Shown: in pieces, positions 37,262 through 50,378 of the stretch
Layout of the letters: every line of letters begins with the position of its first letter
Numbering within the stretch: position 1 is the stretch's first letter
Assembly (NCBI GenBank): GCA_028671895.1
Contig: CM053801.1
Coordinates: 10,949,375-11,013,374 of the forward strand
DNA from: Oenanthe sinensis
Lineage: Eukaryota > Streptophyta > Magnoliopsida > Apiales > Apiaceae
DNA length: 64,000 nucleotides
Direction: 5' to 3'
Notes under the pieces: model-generated
Told to the model about the DNA's origin: nothing
Database searches by the model: none
The model's input: only the letters and a program-made list of their open reading frames with translations
Made by a program: the position numbers and the translations under genes

Positions 37262-40200
37262 ATGAGTTCCTCAAACACGACCCCTAATTTCGACAGCTTA
37301 CTCCTCCAAACCCTGATGGGCCGTGTCCAAATCCGACCACGCAACCCACTTCAACAACCTTCGCCTTTCCTTAATCAAACCCTCGAAGACCTCCTCCTCG
37401 ATTCTCTCAATCTCTCCGATGATGATGATTCCGATGATTCCAACAAAACCCAGTTGGCAAAAGAAGAATCTAAGCTCGAAAGAGACATAATTAAGACCAT
37501 TTTGAGTAATAACACTGAGTGTTTGAAGCCTAATTCGGGTCAGGCTGTTACGATTGGAGAGCATCATATTTGTGTGGGGTTTCATGAGGAGAAGGGTTCC
37601 GATTATCGGGTTTGGGAGTGGCATGGGCATATAATGTTGTTTGATGATGAAAATGGGTATACGCCCGAGTATATTTATGGGAATTATTTCGAGAGGATGG
37701 TTGGGAAGAAGAGTAATGGTGTTGCGAAACAGGAGGATGATGGAAAAAGTAATGGAGAGAAGGAGGATAAAGTGGTTAATTTGGGCGGGTTGAAGGAACT
37801 TATTGACCAGGGTGATTCGAGTACTAGCAGGATTCTTCATCGGAATATAACTGCCGGATCTCCAAGGTTTATATATAAAGCAATGTTTATTACTTCTGTT
37901 TGATGATAAATGTGAATATATTGAAATTGTTTTTTGTGTAACTATATTAATAGTGGTCTATAGTTTGATGAAATGATCATGTGGTGCAAATAATGAAATA
38001 TCTGTTTTATTCATGTCTATAATATGAAATAATCATGTGCTGCAAAAAATGAAATTTCTGTTTTAATAGTGGTCTATAGTTGTTTGTAAATAATATACAT
38101 AGTATGGGAATGTTGGAATTTTGTTGTGAGAAAGCAAATATATAAGATAAATATTATTTGATTTATTGTTAGTAATTTTATCTACTAGCCAATGACTCAA
38201 CAACTAGTCTATGATTAGTCAACGGGTTTGACCTCTATTGACTTGATTTACTGATATGACTACCATGGACAAATTGGATTTTCAGGTTCTTGATGATGTG
38301 TGATATGGAGCTTATAAATGTAGGGTAGCAATGATGTACATGAATGCTTTATGTCTAATATTATGTTCTTGCTTTTGCTCCATGAGGAAGTTAATTTATT
38401 TTGTACTAGGCTAAGGGTATGCCGATCAGAGACATAAAATATGTGCCAGGGTAATTCATTGACAATACCAGTGTTCCAAACAAGTTGATCGTTTAATTTG
38501 CTTAGTTCAAAAGTTTTTAGGAAAAGATTAATTTAATTAGATTGTTTGTTGCATGTATGTAGATCTATAAGCATCACATCTATAAACCATAGTTGTCAAG
38601 GCATCGCTTAGCCGACCAAAAATCGATTGGCTTCTAACCCACCTTAATCCCTCTAAATTCATCTAGTTTCAGAGTGACCCGGCCCAATATAATTTTTACC
38701 CGGTCCAGCCATATTTAAGTTAGATCCAACTGCACTCGTTGACTTTAATTGGAGCAGTGAATGGATAGGTAATCCAGTTGGCGAAGTTGTCCACCCCGGA
38801 GAAGAACTTTTATGGGAACAGGTTGCTATAGCTACTGGTCCTGTAGTGCATATCTTCATAGGCTCGTAGCAGAAATCGTGATCAAGGTGGGGAAACCAAC
38901 TTAAGAGATATCTTAACGTATAATCCACACGGCAACAGTGCTAGTTCTTCTCGTGCTCGTACTTTTCGATTGAACGACTCTGAAAGTGAAGAAGAAACAT
39001 ATGATGATGACATACTTCCAAATGACGAAGCCGATGAAGATATTGATGATGGTTACGGTTAACTGCCAAGTTCAAGTCAAAGTTGACCTGGAAATGAAGA
39101 CATAACTGATCTTGATTATTTCATTATCTAGTTTACCAAATAGTAGTTACTTGATTTGTATGCTTTAGACTTATTTCCTTCTAATATATCTACTAGATTT
39201 ATTTTTGAAATGTAATTATAGTTATTCTATTTTATGATAACATATAAATGTGTGTGTATAAAAAATGAAACCAGTATATGTATTTAAATGTATAATCCGC
39301 CTAACAGTCACTTAGGCAAGTGCCTAACTGCCTGGGGGGCCACTGACACCTAGCCTCACCTTTACACCTGGACAAGTATGCTATAAGCCTAATATTTATA
39401 TTTCATTCCTACATTAGCGGAATATGTATCTATTATAATTTGTTTTATCAACATTTTGTATATGTTGGAAGCTGTTTGATTGGTTGTAACTAGTAAGTGG
39501 AAATTTATATATCTTAATATGAGTGGACATGATTGATAATAGTTCCAGACATCCAGTCACCAACCCGGACTGAGATACCAAGGATTGTCTGTGTGTAGTA
39601 TAGAATTGCATTAAGTGGTCGAAAAAGAATTAGAGTGTTCTACTTCTCTTTGCTTTTCATAGTGGAAAGGGTTGTAGGTATGGTTCCTGGTACAATAATA
39701 TTGCCTGCGCTATTTGGCTGGAAGTCTGTTTTAGATTTGTTTGATGAGTGAATTATGAGGTTTAGGACAATCTCTCAGCACATGTTATATATATACTAAA
39801 TTTGACTATGGTGATCAGAAGATTCTTGAATCACTTACAAGGAATCAAGTTTGGGTATGATGTAAATAGAAATTTGATTAATGTCATGGTGTGTATTTAG
39901 ACTATTCTCTATTTGGACATATTGGGTATGTTAGGTTTCTGTTTGGAGATCATATAGTCCGCTGTTTGTTATTAGTTTAGGTTTGATATGCTTTGTCCCC
40001 TGCATCCAGCTTCTATCATGAATGGTGTAGTGTAGTTGGTAAGACTTAAAAAGTAAATTCTCAAAGCTTCAATTTGTTCTTAGTTGGATTGTTTGCAATC
40101 TATTTACCATTTCACATATGCAACAAATGATTTCTTTTTTATGGTCGTAACATCCTGCTTATTCCATGTAAACATTGTTCTTTCCACATTTTCACCGGTG

Positions 40201-40567
40201 GCTTAGAAGGGACTTAAAATTCATGTTGGCCTGGTGAAGTACAAATGACACTCAAGTCATAGTAACCCCTAGATACTCCTATTTTTTATAACGTGACTAG
40301 GAGTACGACTATTATGTTATTGTTATCCAACTTACCAAATACTCATGTCTATATTATGCTTTGAATTGTAGTGTAACTTCATACAGATTTAGTGGGTATT
40401 TACCTTTCCGTATTTTACTACATAGATTTACCGATTTTATTATTCTTCTATCTGAAAATGTTTCTCTCTGTTATGAACTGCTAGGTTCTAATCACAAGCT
40501 TTACTCACAGTTAGCAAGGAGGATCGTTGTTGCTGAAGACAGAGGCAAAGCTCAAATCTGCAATTAA
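37262..40567 (+). CDS. Conserved plant protein of unknown function
   Basis: The main exon 37262-37866 begins MSSSNTTPNFDSLLLQTLMG, then carries an acidic DDDDSDDSNK stretch at about residues 53-62, and a compact domain with GQAVTIGEHHICVGF and YRVWEWHGHIMLFDDENGYT at about residues 93-146. The C-terminal part is Lys/Glu-rich and then reads ILHRNITAGSPR. I do not recognise a named family. After SPR the frame can end at 37903 (intron retention) or splice at AAG|GTTTAT to 40519-40567, where a phase-matched exon reads RIVVAEDRGKAQICN and a stop, giving 217 aa. The second exon is inferred from phase and signals only. The 2.65-kb intron holds a decayed hAT element. Confidence 0.7.
38588..39380 (+). 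mobile_element. Decayed hAT transposon with transposase C-terminal remnant
   Basis: The left end CATAGTTGTCAAGGC and right end CCTGGACAAGTATG form an imperfect inverted repeat. The flanks CTATAAAC (38580-38587) and CTATAAGC (39381-39388) match at 7 of 8 positions, fitting an aged 8-bp hAT duplication. Inside, plus-strand fragments read HPGEELLWEQVAIATGP and SARTFRLNDSESEEE, then an acidic end DEDIDDGYG and a stop (39063), resembling a hAT transposase C-terminus in broken frames. Termini of this wording are common in plant hAT elements. Confidence 0.6.
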
Positions 40568-41118
40568 CAGCTCAGCCTCCTGCAGAGATGGGGTTTGTTG
40601 GTTAGTCTTTTGGTTGCTGTTATCAGTACAATCTGTTATAAAACAGCACATCTTTACAGTTTCTTAATCTCCTTTGAAATATAAGGCAGCATTGGGGCTT
40701 GTATTATATGAGAAATTGTAGCAGTGCTTTTCACTAAGCAGGGATAGACTTTGATCTTTTTTTGCTTTTTTAATTATGACCAGCTCTTTGATCAAGACAT
40801 ATGTGTTGCCATGTAATGGCCATCTTAATAAATTGGAAGCAGAGTCTCTGTTATTTCAGTGCAGTGCAAACACACTAATTGGTATTGAATGGCATTGCAA
40901 ACTGACAGCTATTTTGATTCAATGAATTTGGTGATTGCCTTGGTACCTTAGAGATTATCCAGTTCTCCGAGCAAACCAGGCATAACAACAATCTGGATAT
41001 CATGCAATATGACTCCCAAGCAAGCTTATAGTTATGCATCATTGATGAATAGACATGCTTTGCTATTTAGTATAGGGATAAACTTGATTTAATACTTTTT
41101 TTTTTGTCAAAACTTGAT

Positions 41119-41240
41119 CTAATACCTTAAATGGGTACTTTCTTGTACGTCTTTGTGCTCCTCGTCTTCTTTTTTCTTACTCTTAGCTGATGTACCACTA
41201 GCCATTCTCTTCTCGGCCTTGAGCTTCTTCCCTGCTGATT
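41119..41240 (-). other. Possible orphan lysine-rich exon
   Basis: After a fair acceptor (ATAGTCTACAG) the minus strand reads KSAGKKLKAEKRMASGTSAK, then SKKKEDEEHKDVQESTHLRY and a stop. Composition looks protein-like (lysine-rich nuclear tail), but no upstream exon or start was found. It could be the last exon of an unrecognised gene or a relic. Confidence 0.25.
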
Positions 41241-41309
41241 TCTGTAGACTATAAAGAAACAGAAAAACAATTTGGTGCGAGGAAAAGAAGTATATATGCA
41301 CACCAAATT

Positions 41310-42280
41310 AGCATGCCTGTTGCAATGTTTAAATCCAATTTTTCAAGAAGTGTTATGCAAGAGAAAAAAATCATGGAAATCAATGTATATAGATCCATAC
41401 ACTTGGATTATCAACAATTAATTTAATTACACATGATATATGTGGGCTGGTTGTTAGAAAGACAAGTTTACTTGATGAAAGTTGTGAAGGTAAAAAAAAA
41501 TTAACAAGTTTCATGTGTGTAAGGTTTAAGACTTTAAGCTCAAGTCTGTAAAATCGAAGATGTGACGCCTCTGTAGTAGTTACAAAATTTTGTGACGCCT
41601 AGCAAACTCAGTTGCTACTCTGGTGGGTTACAACATGTTGATTTTGGCGGCCAAAATGCTAGGAATGTCTACTGTAATTTGATGACGGAATGCATTTTAT
41701 GCACAACATGCCTTGCAGAACTAACATTTTACCAAAATAAAATTGGTGTTACTGCTGTTTTCGCTCCGACATAACAAGTAAATATTGCATGCTGTTTGGG
41801 CCGGTTACAATTATATAGCAGCATTAGGGTCTGTTCTTGACTTTTTTTCACTTGGACAAGCGAGACAATCTCAACTTGTGAAATTGTAAGTTAACTGCCG
41901 AAAACCTAGTTGGAAGCTGTAAATGGGAAGTAACCAGTAACCACATTGTAATCACGGATCAAGATAGAGCTACAAGTAATTCATTATCCCTGTGTTGCCA
42001 GAAACATGTCATATTTTGCCCTTTTGGCATATCTACAAGTTCCCACAAACTTTTCACATGTTTACTGAACATATCTGCCTCATGTTAAGAAAGATTTTGA
42101 CACCATAGAAAACTATCAATTTCAAGATCATGCTTGCAAAATTATGTTCACTCTCTTCACAAACTTTAAGAAACAAGAGAACAAAATAAGAAATGTTGCC
42201 TCAAGTTAGCTTAACAATCAGGAAGAAACACTAAATTAGTTTACAAATTCTCAGAAAACATTGCTGAGAGTCAAACATTA
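41310..42280. other. Intergenic DNA downstream of H2A
   Basis: No recognisable exon on either strand. The right part probably holds the H2A 3' UTR. Confidence 0.4.
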
Positions 42281-42608
42281 CACTATATAGTAACAAGCAT
42301 ATATGACTTTAATTCGAAATGCAGTATAGATTTTAATAACATTACAAACAAAATGTCTTTTGAATAAAAAATTAAACACAACTTTGCAATGGAACAAAGA
42401 ATATAAGAAATGCTATGCATATTGAAAATAAAATATACCAAAACCATAATAATGATAACACTAGTTGGGAATTGCTTAATGCCTTGATCATTAGAATGGT
42501 TCAGGTTCCACCTAACCTTGTAACAACACAATAACAGAAAATTACATACAAAGAGTAAGCACAAAGAAGGAATCTACGCTTTTGTTCATCAACTAAGAGG
42601 TTAATCAA

Positions 42609-43358
42609 TTAAGCTTTCTTTGGCGATTTAGTAGCCTTAGTTGGAGATTTGGTAGGTTCCTTTGTTGCTGCCTTGTCAGATTTCTTAGGTAGCAGGACAG
42701 GGTTAATGTTTGGAAGAACTCCACCATGAGCAATCGTAACACCAGCTAGAAGCTTTCCAAGCTCCTCGTCATTCCTTATAGCCAGAAGCAAATGTCTCGG
42801 TATTATCCTCGATTTTTTGTTATCTCTTGCTGCATTCCCGGCTAACTCCAAAACCTAACCAAATTAAAACAATTATTTCTTAATGATAAGTTGACAACAC
42901 ATTGCATGCAATCTAGCAATTTAATTTGAATTTTAGGTCACAAATCAATTGTCATTTCCACTTTTCCCCAAAATTAAATCAACTTCAAGTTATCTAGGGC
43001 ACTAAACTTCAATTAAACAATATAAAATCAAATTTCACAAATTCTATTGATAATATTGATGAAAAGCCCTAAATGTAGAGGATACAAAACAATTACATTT
43101 GAGATAATATACAACAACGCGTATAAACAAAGTCAAAATGAAAAATACCTCAGCAGCGAGGTACTCGAGAACGGCGGCGAGATAGACCGGAGCTCCGGTA
43201 CCGACGCGCTTAGCATAACGTCCTTTCTTCAGGTACCGGCCAATTCTTCCGACCGGAAATTGAAGGCCGGCTTTGACGGAGCGAGTGACGGACTTCTTCC
43301 TAGGACCGTCGCCTTTTCTGCCGGCGGCACCTTTCTTCACTTTTGAGCCGATTTCCAT
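42609..43358 (-). CDS. Histone H2A, H2A.W-type with C-terminal SPKK motif
   Basis: Two exons on the minus strand, 43358-43149 and 42854-42609, join in phase 0 after EYLAAE to give 151 aa. The core reads SVKAGLQFPVGRIGRYLKKG, APVYLAAVLEYLAAE and NDEELGKLLAGVTIAHGGVL. The extended tail has SPTKATKSPKKA. A KSPKK tail is the defining feature of plant H2A.W, which compacts heterochromatin, and no SQE[FY] motif (H2A.X) is present. A single intron in the histone fold is usual for plant H2A variants. It is divergently arranged with the S15a gene. Subtype is inferred from the tail only. Confidence 0.93.
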
Positions 43359-43466
43359 TGCCGGAATCTAGAGAGATGATGTATAGATACAGAAATGTGT
43401 ATGTATAATGTATGTTGTATATGATGTTATGAATGAAGCTTGGAAATTAGATGTCTCCACTGTCGC

Positions 43467-43580
43467 TTTTATATGGGAGTCGAGGAACCCGTCATTTGGA
43501 TAATTATTTGTGTGGGTTAGTTTTCACCGTTGGATTATATTTAATTGACGGTTGATGTTCATCCAACTTGATGATCCGCG
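43467..43580 (-). promoter_or_regulatory. H2A promoter: octamer, nonamer-like site and TATA box
   Basis: Read on the minus strand there is CGCGGATC (43580-43573, the histone octamer), ATCCAACG (43535-43528, nonamer core) and TATAAAA (43473-43467), about 110 bases before the ATG. This is the same set as in front of H4 at 11014-11180, suggesting co-regulated S-phase expression. Confidence 0.8.
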
Positions 43581-43920
43581 GGCTCTGATATTACCCTATA
43601 GAAAGTAGACATGTGTAAGAGCCTCTTAGTGGATTGTTTGGCTTATTTTAGAAAAACGAACACCATAATTAGAAAAACGAACACCATAGTAAGTTCAACT
43701 AAAATTAAATAAAATAAAGAAAAATCTCCGCTACAAGATATATTATAGTATAATTATTATAATAATATTCGTAATAAACAAATTAATATATGTTATATAA
43801 TACACCATATACACTATATTATCTAGCAAATGGTAAAAAAAACAATCTAATATCAAACTTAAATTTGGAAAATGAATTGAAATTTTAATTATTTAATTAT
43901 AATTCGTGACCTTTATTCAT

Positions 43921-43963
43921 ATAATGACAATTTTATAATATATATATATATATATATATATTT
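43921..43963. repeat. AT dinucleotide microsatellite
   Basis: An (AT)n run of about 12 repeats lies in the H2A/S15a divergent spacer. Confidence 0.6.
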
Positions 43964-44007
43964 TAACGTGAGACTAGGGAATCGTAGATTTTTTAGTGAT
44001 TGTATAA

Positions 44008-44205
44008 TTGGCCAGTTTATGTAAGCTTATAAACTGAAAAAATTGGTATATATGTATTTTTTCTGAAAATAAGTAACTTATTTTTAAATTTGAAAATAAG
44101 ATTTGGTCTTAAATTTCTAAAATAAATATTAATTTTTAAAAAAATATATGAAAATATTTTTTTAAAAAAATAACTTATTACTTATAAGCTAAGCCAAACA
44201 CCCCC
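44008..44205. mobile_element. MITE-like element (copy C)
   Basis: The right end GCTAAGCCAAACACCCCC inverts to the wording at the left (TTGGCCAGTTTATGTAAGC). The interior shares TTTTTCTGAAAATAAGTAAC and AAAAATATATGAAAATAT with the 9182-9412 element. It lies between the divergent H2A and S15a promoters, about 130 bases upstream of the S15a GGCCCA site. Confidence 0.6.
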
Positions 44206-44336
44206 AATGTCCCGAGACTACATAATTAGAACATAGATATTAGTCTGCATTTAAACCCTTGCTGGCCATCTCAAAAAGCCCAAAACAAATCTGAAAAGAA
44301 TTAAGCCCATGACAGTTTATATAAGTAAAGCTTACC

Positions 44337-44370
44337 GGCCCAAATCTTCGTTCCATTTACAAAACCCTAG
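44337..44370 (+). promoter_or_regulatory. Ribosomal-protein-type promoter: GGCCCA site and telo-box
   Basis: GGCCCA (44337-44342, site II type) and AAACCCTAG (44362-44370, telo-box) lie just before the presumed leader exon. Further GCCCA-type sites are at 44277 and 44305. This pair is characteristic of plant ribosomal protein genes. Confidence 0.75.
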
Positions 44371-45288
44371 CGTCTGTCCTTTTGTTATTCATACGCGACT
44401 AAAGACGCCGGCGGCCACTGTCAAGAAGAGAACTAAGGTAAGTTGTACACATAAATTGTCAGATTATTCACGATTCACTCACATGTATGTATATAACTCT
44501 TTATTCATTTGCTCACATGTATGTATTTATGGATTTATTTATATGATTCACTCACATGTATGGGTTGATTACGTTTCACTTGTATGTATATGTATACTGT
44601 ATGTCTGTATAGCTGTTCTGAACTTCATGTAATTCATTTTCAGTTTTCAAAGCATTTATGTATCTGAATGTTAGGTAAACTATTGAGTTAGCTAGTTTGG
44701 TGCTTTTAGCTGCTCCAAGATTCGATAATGCGAAACCAGGTCATGGACCTCATGGCTCACGTATAGCTGATCAGAAGCTAAAATTCTGTAATGTGATACT
44801 TTTAAAACAACATAATTGGAGAATATCGGCAAGTATGCTATATGTTTGTTTTCTCAGTTTGTACCTAAATTGGAATGCTATTAGGCAAACTGATGAGTTT
44901 AGTTTTAGAGGTATTAATATGTTTGTCATTGCAAATATTGCTATTTTATGATTTTGTGTTGCCCCGTTTTTATGAAAATATGGACTAGAGTTTGGAATGT
45001 GGCTTTCTCGAGCAATTTAACTATTTGAGTGCCAGATTTTATCAGTTCTTTGTTTGGTCCAGACATCATAACATAGTAGCTGTAGCAAGGTTTACTGGTA
45101 CCCTGAAATAGCATTCATTATAAACCTAATGCATTGCGGTGCCAAAAAAATAAATAAAATGCTAATCCACAATTCTTGGAGGAAGCATATCTGTGCGTAC
45201 TACAGATGTTTTCTTGACACTTGCAAAGTTGGTATCTTTTATCTTGTTTAATTCAAACTGTTTTTCTTGCAGAACCTCAGCTTGAAAG

Positions 45289-45922
<634 letters not shown>

Positions 45923-46437
45923 GCTGAGCTCCTGTAATAGAGAGCATTTTCACATTTATGGATTTTGTTATCTAGAACTAATTTTCGTACTTGTTTTGTT
46001 ATGTGATCACCCTTCCCCTTCCTAAATTATGAGAGATGATATTTGAGTAATTACTGGTCTCCAGCCATGGCACTTGGGTTTTAAAGATGTTTGTTTGAAA
46101 AGTCTTTTGTGACTAAATTAGTTGTCAAAGGAATTGAAATATTAATAGCTTGTGGATCCATATCCTAGCGATCCCTGGCCTTTCTGTATTTGTTAAAAAA
46201 AAATTATAGCTGATTGTATGCAGCAAGGTAAAATTAAGATAATCAGACATGTATTTTTATATTTTTGAGTCAGATGGTTTGGTATTGAAAACATGAAAAA
46301 AATATAATATGCATCACTATGATCATAATATTTAATTTCAAGTTTCTTCCAGATTTTCTCGAAGAATGCATAAGAGATGTTGTGCATTGTTTATATTTAC
46401 TGAGTTCTTTTTTAGAAAAGTTCTGCTTTGTTAAATA

Positions 46438-46697
46438 CTCTCTCCGTCTCTTATTACTTTTCCTGTTAATCATATGCGCGTTTGTCAACACACATTTTTT
46501 GATCGTTAATATTTTTAATTTCGTATTAGTATTAAATATAAAAATTTTACTGTATTAAAGTACTCACAAATACGAATCAAACAAAATCACTCATGACTAT
46601 ATTTTGTCTTATAAATTATGTGTAAATTAGTAGTCAATCGCTTACAATGAACAATATAAAAAGTCAAAACACGAAATATTTTTAGAGACGGAGGGAG
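46438..46697. mobile_element. Stowaway-type MITE, 260 bp
   Basis: Starts CTCTCTCCGTCTCT and ends AGAGACGGAGGGAG, an inverted pair with one mismatch, with TA on both sides (46436-46437 and 46698-46699). AT-rich non-coding interior. Lies between the S15a and PPase 3' ends. Confidence 0.85.
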
Positions 46698-46850
46698 TAT
46701 ATTTTGGCCGTACTTGCATCTTCAATTTTTAATTTACTTGGAGAGCTATTTTAACCTTGTTTGGATCACAATCCGTACAATATTGTCTTATAGATTCTGT
46801 AACAGTTTATTTTTTAATTTTTCAGTAAAATAACCTTGTCCCGATTGGCC

Positions 46851-46875
46851 ATATATATATATATATATATATATG
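46851..46875. repeat. (AT)12 microsatellite
   Basis: An uninterrupted AT run in the spacer between the two convergent genes. Confidence 0.8.
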
Positions 46876-47452
46876 AAGTTTTTTCAACAATGGTTTCTTA
46901 TTGCCAAGTCAAAGTAAGTACTGAAAGCAAACATAGTATTGTTCATACAGTTGTAATTCTTCAACCTAGTTTTTGGATGTTGACCAAGTTGAACTCGCAC
47001 AATTGCACTGTCAACACACATTTTCATAGAACAAATTAACAGATCTTCGTCTAGTTTATATACTTAAAGCTGAAAGAGTGCAACAGCCTTCATCGCTATA
47101 TATATAAAAGTTTGAATAATGCGTGGGCAATTTATAGTAGAAAAACACATAGCAGCCTCAATGAAACAATGCCTCTGTGATTAAAAACCAGAGTTTAAGC
47201 TATCACTCTTTGTAATGAAACATAAAAGCCTTGAATGGAAAATGTCAAGAAAATCACCTTTACAAATTTCATTACTATAATGTGTTGTTCATAACAGTAG
47301 ATATTGAGAGGATTTTCATCATTATCCAAAGCATATTAAACAGTAGTAGATAGTAAGATAAGCACAGGCATGAAACTAATTTGTGCTTATGCTTCAAAAT
47401 GTACCGACAGCATCTTTCCTCCTAAAGCTGTCATTTCAATGTGATCAAGATC

Positions 47453-50378
47453 CTAACGCCTTAAGCCCTCCACAATATAATCCGCATAGAGATTCCTGCA
47501 CATAATGATGAATTAAGGTGTTTTCCGGTCATAATATATCAATAAATTAATTCCTCAAAGCTAATTAGTAGCAAAATCAGGCAAGCATTCACACAGCAAA
47601 GGTTGGGGTATTTATATGCAAAGGGATTGTAGATTTATAGGACATGTCTTTCAAAAAAAGCATATAGAGAAATATTCATAGGATATGGCTGGATGGTTAC
47701 TATGGACTTTCTTATCAATGTGAGACCGATAGAGAAATACACAGTTCTATAATTAAGTTGACAGAAAGAACACCACCAATTATTCCGGGAACATTAATAT
47801 TGGTAATTAGGCCAGCAATATAAGTAGGTCACTGACATAAGGTATATTCCGTTTGTGGTGAAAGTAAGTGGTCCAATATAAGTACCAACACGAATGATAG
47901 CATATGATTACGATTAGTTATTATAGGATATTCATTTCAACAATGTGAAGCCAATAGAGAAATATTCATAGCACTTTAATAACTAAGTTGGCAGAAAGAA
48001 CACTGTTAACTTATTCTGATATTTAATCTACATTTGTAATTAGGTTGGTGATATAGGCAGACCAGTTACATAAGATTTATGAAATGGTTTGGCACTCGCA
48101 TCGTTTAAGGAGTATCTAAAACTACAATAGAAACAAAAGATGGCACGACACTTACATGGAATGCTGGATTGCCTCATAGGCTTTTGTGGCAGGGAGGAAA
48201 TCATCAACTGCAACTTCTTTGTTCTCATTTTTCTTGTCTGACGACTTGTTAAAGAAAATTCTTGTGTTGGTTCATTTCCCAAATTATAGCAGAACGATGA
48301 GACATACCATCACAAGTAAAATTTTGAGAAAAAGTCAGTTAAAAGGATACAGTCTTCAAAGAACCGACGAATCTCAGCCAAACGATGTGGAGGAAGATCC
48401 TTAATGTCATTGTAGTCACGATACTCAGGATCATCGGCGCAGACTGCAATTATCTTATCATCCTTTTCTCCCTGTTTTCCAATCGAAGTTAGAAGCCACT
48501 TGACGAAGGAAGCACACATGTTATGTCAAGAAAATGCCTGATCAATCATAGGCATGAGGCCGATTGCTTTAGCTCTTAAAAAGCATCCTGGAAGAATTGG
48601 TTCCTGTATGCAAAGAAGGAATCCTCAAAAACAATAGCAGCAAAAGTGTGGCTGAGCTATAATGTTAAGAGTTAGAAGCTATGAAATTCACTACACAGGT
48701 ACAAGATGGATGTTAGAAAAACGCCTAGTTCTTTTGCTCCAGTAGTATTTGCAAGTGGTCCACTAAATTTGTGCACAATGATAATCCCATATCTACAGTT
48801 AAAACCTTCCATTTTTAATCAAACCAGGAGATCCTGATGGGCACTTGCAGGAAGTGACTAGAAAAGGTGGGCTATGAATGTTGAAATCAAAACCATATTA
48901 AGCAACACAGTAATCCATATAGTAGGTGCTTCCAATTGTTTCAAGGGTTCAGTGACATCGATAAATAGATCTAGAAAAGAAACACCTTGAAGAAATAATA
49001 TTAACATTATAATCTCGGGCTTATTACATCACTGTATAGAACTGTCATCGTCCATCATGTTACAAGGAGACTAGGATTTTTATAGCAACATCTTAACAGA
49101 ACTCACAACAATAAGCTTATGAACACCTAAAACTCACTAGAAACTACCTAAAAATTAACACACTCACGGGATAAAGGTGCTTATTAAGCTTACAGATTAG
49201 ACCCAGTCTAGATATATAGATTGCAGTCTCCAAAATTGTTAAAAGCATAACATGACCATTTGTCCACGTATTTAAGTGTGCCTGAAGTATAAAAATAGAA
49301 AATGCTATTTTTTAACAGAGATGGGTTGCCAATTTTATCATGCATACTTCTGCAAGTTAATTAAGTTACCTGCATAATAACTAGTACATCTATAGGATCA
49401 TTGTCCTCGCAGAGAGTTCGAGGAACAAATCCATAGTTATGGGGGTACACAACTGATGAATATAGAACACGATCAACCTGCATATGCACATTTGATAAAG
49501 TCAGCACACCTTTTTGGGGTAAGGAGTCGGTATATACGTTTTAAACACAATAAATCACCACAGCGTGAATCACCTTAATGAGTCCAGTTTTTTTGTCCAG
49601 CTCGTACTTCACCTTACTTCCCTTGCTAATTTCAATCACCTGCAGATTACAAACTTGATTAGTATGAAAATTGTTTAAAGACAAACTTGATAGGTTTACT
49701 CAACACATAATACTACATTTCTTACATAATATTATTCGAAATCAGGTTGATAAACTAAACATGTAAATCAACATGTTTTCCAGATTATATTGCTTAATCT
49801 CGTATACATAGCTTGCAAAGTGAGCACTCATTCTTCCATTACTTCAATCCATCTAAATTAGTAGTAAATAAATTGCAAGACAAAAATACTGTAAATCAAT
49901 GTTGGTTTCTAATCATCTGATGTTTATCTTTGTATTTAAAAATATAATATACTATGGATATGGATATAGTAACAATATCTGCTCAATTATTTATTGAAAG
50001 ATCCGACACATAGCTCTTCTACCTCTACATTTTAAAAGTATATTATGTAAAAACACGAAACGATTGCATCACAAACTCTGACAACAAAATATAAAATTAG
50101 AGAAACTTACAGCATTGAAAATGACTGGAGTTCCGGGTCCTGGGACAAGTGACAAAGAAAGTTAAATATTCAAGACATAACTTTGTAATTAAACAAAAGC
50201 ATACGAGAAAACGAAACTTAATAGGTAACAGAAATAACAAACCTATCTCGAGATCATGCCAAGGATGTGCAGCAACAGATCGCCTAGTCATAGACGAAAG
50301 AATCCTCTCGTTAAGAGGCGGATGAGTAGTTTTGAGAGAATCAGTAGTCTTAGCCTTAGTTTCAACAGGTGGAGTCAT
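47453..50378 (-). CDS. PPA: Soluble inorganic pyrophosphatase
   Basis: Eight coding exons on the minus strand: 50378-50243, 50139-50111 (29 nt), 49639-49574, 49477-49370, 48603-48538, 48471-48351, 48237-48156 and 47495-47453, giving 216 aa. It hydrolyses PPi to two phosphates with Mg2+, pulling biosynthetic reactions forward in the cytosol. Evidence: LNERILSSMTRRSVAAHPWH, VYPHNYGFVPRTLCEDNDPI, the family signature DNDPIDV at residues 102-108 with its metal-binding aspartates, and GEKDDKIIAVCADDPEYRDY. It ends NLYADYIVEGLRR. I chose MTPPVE as the start; the upstream in-frame codon is GTG. The intron after MPMIDQ is 66 nt and starts with GC (CAG|GCATTT). A 5'-UTR intron spans about 50638-50388. 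Confidence 0.96.

Noticed and set aside
37298..37840. 180-codon minus-strand frame opposite the unknown gene
   Set aside because: Antisense shadow of the plus-strand exon, whose codon pattern and leader are convincing; the minus translation is an Ile/Leu-rich artefact.
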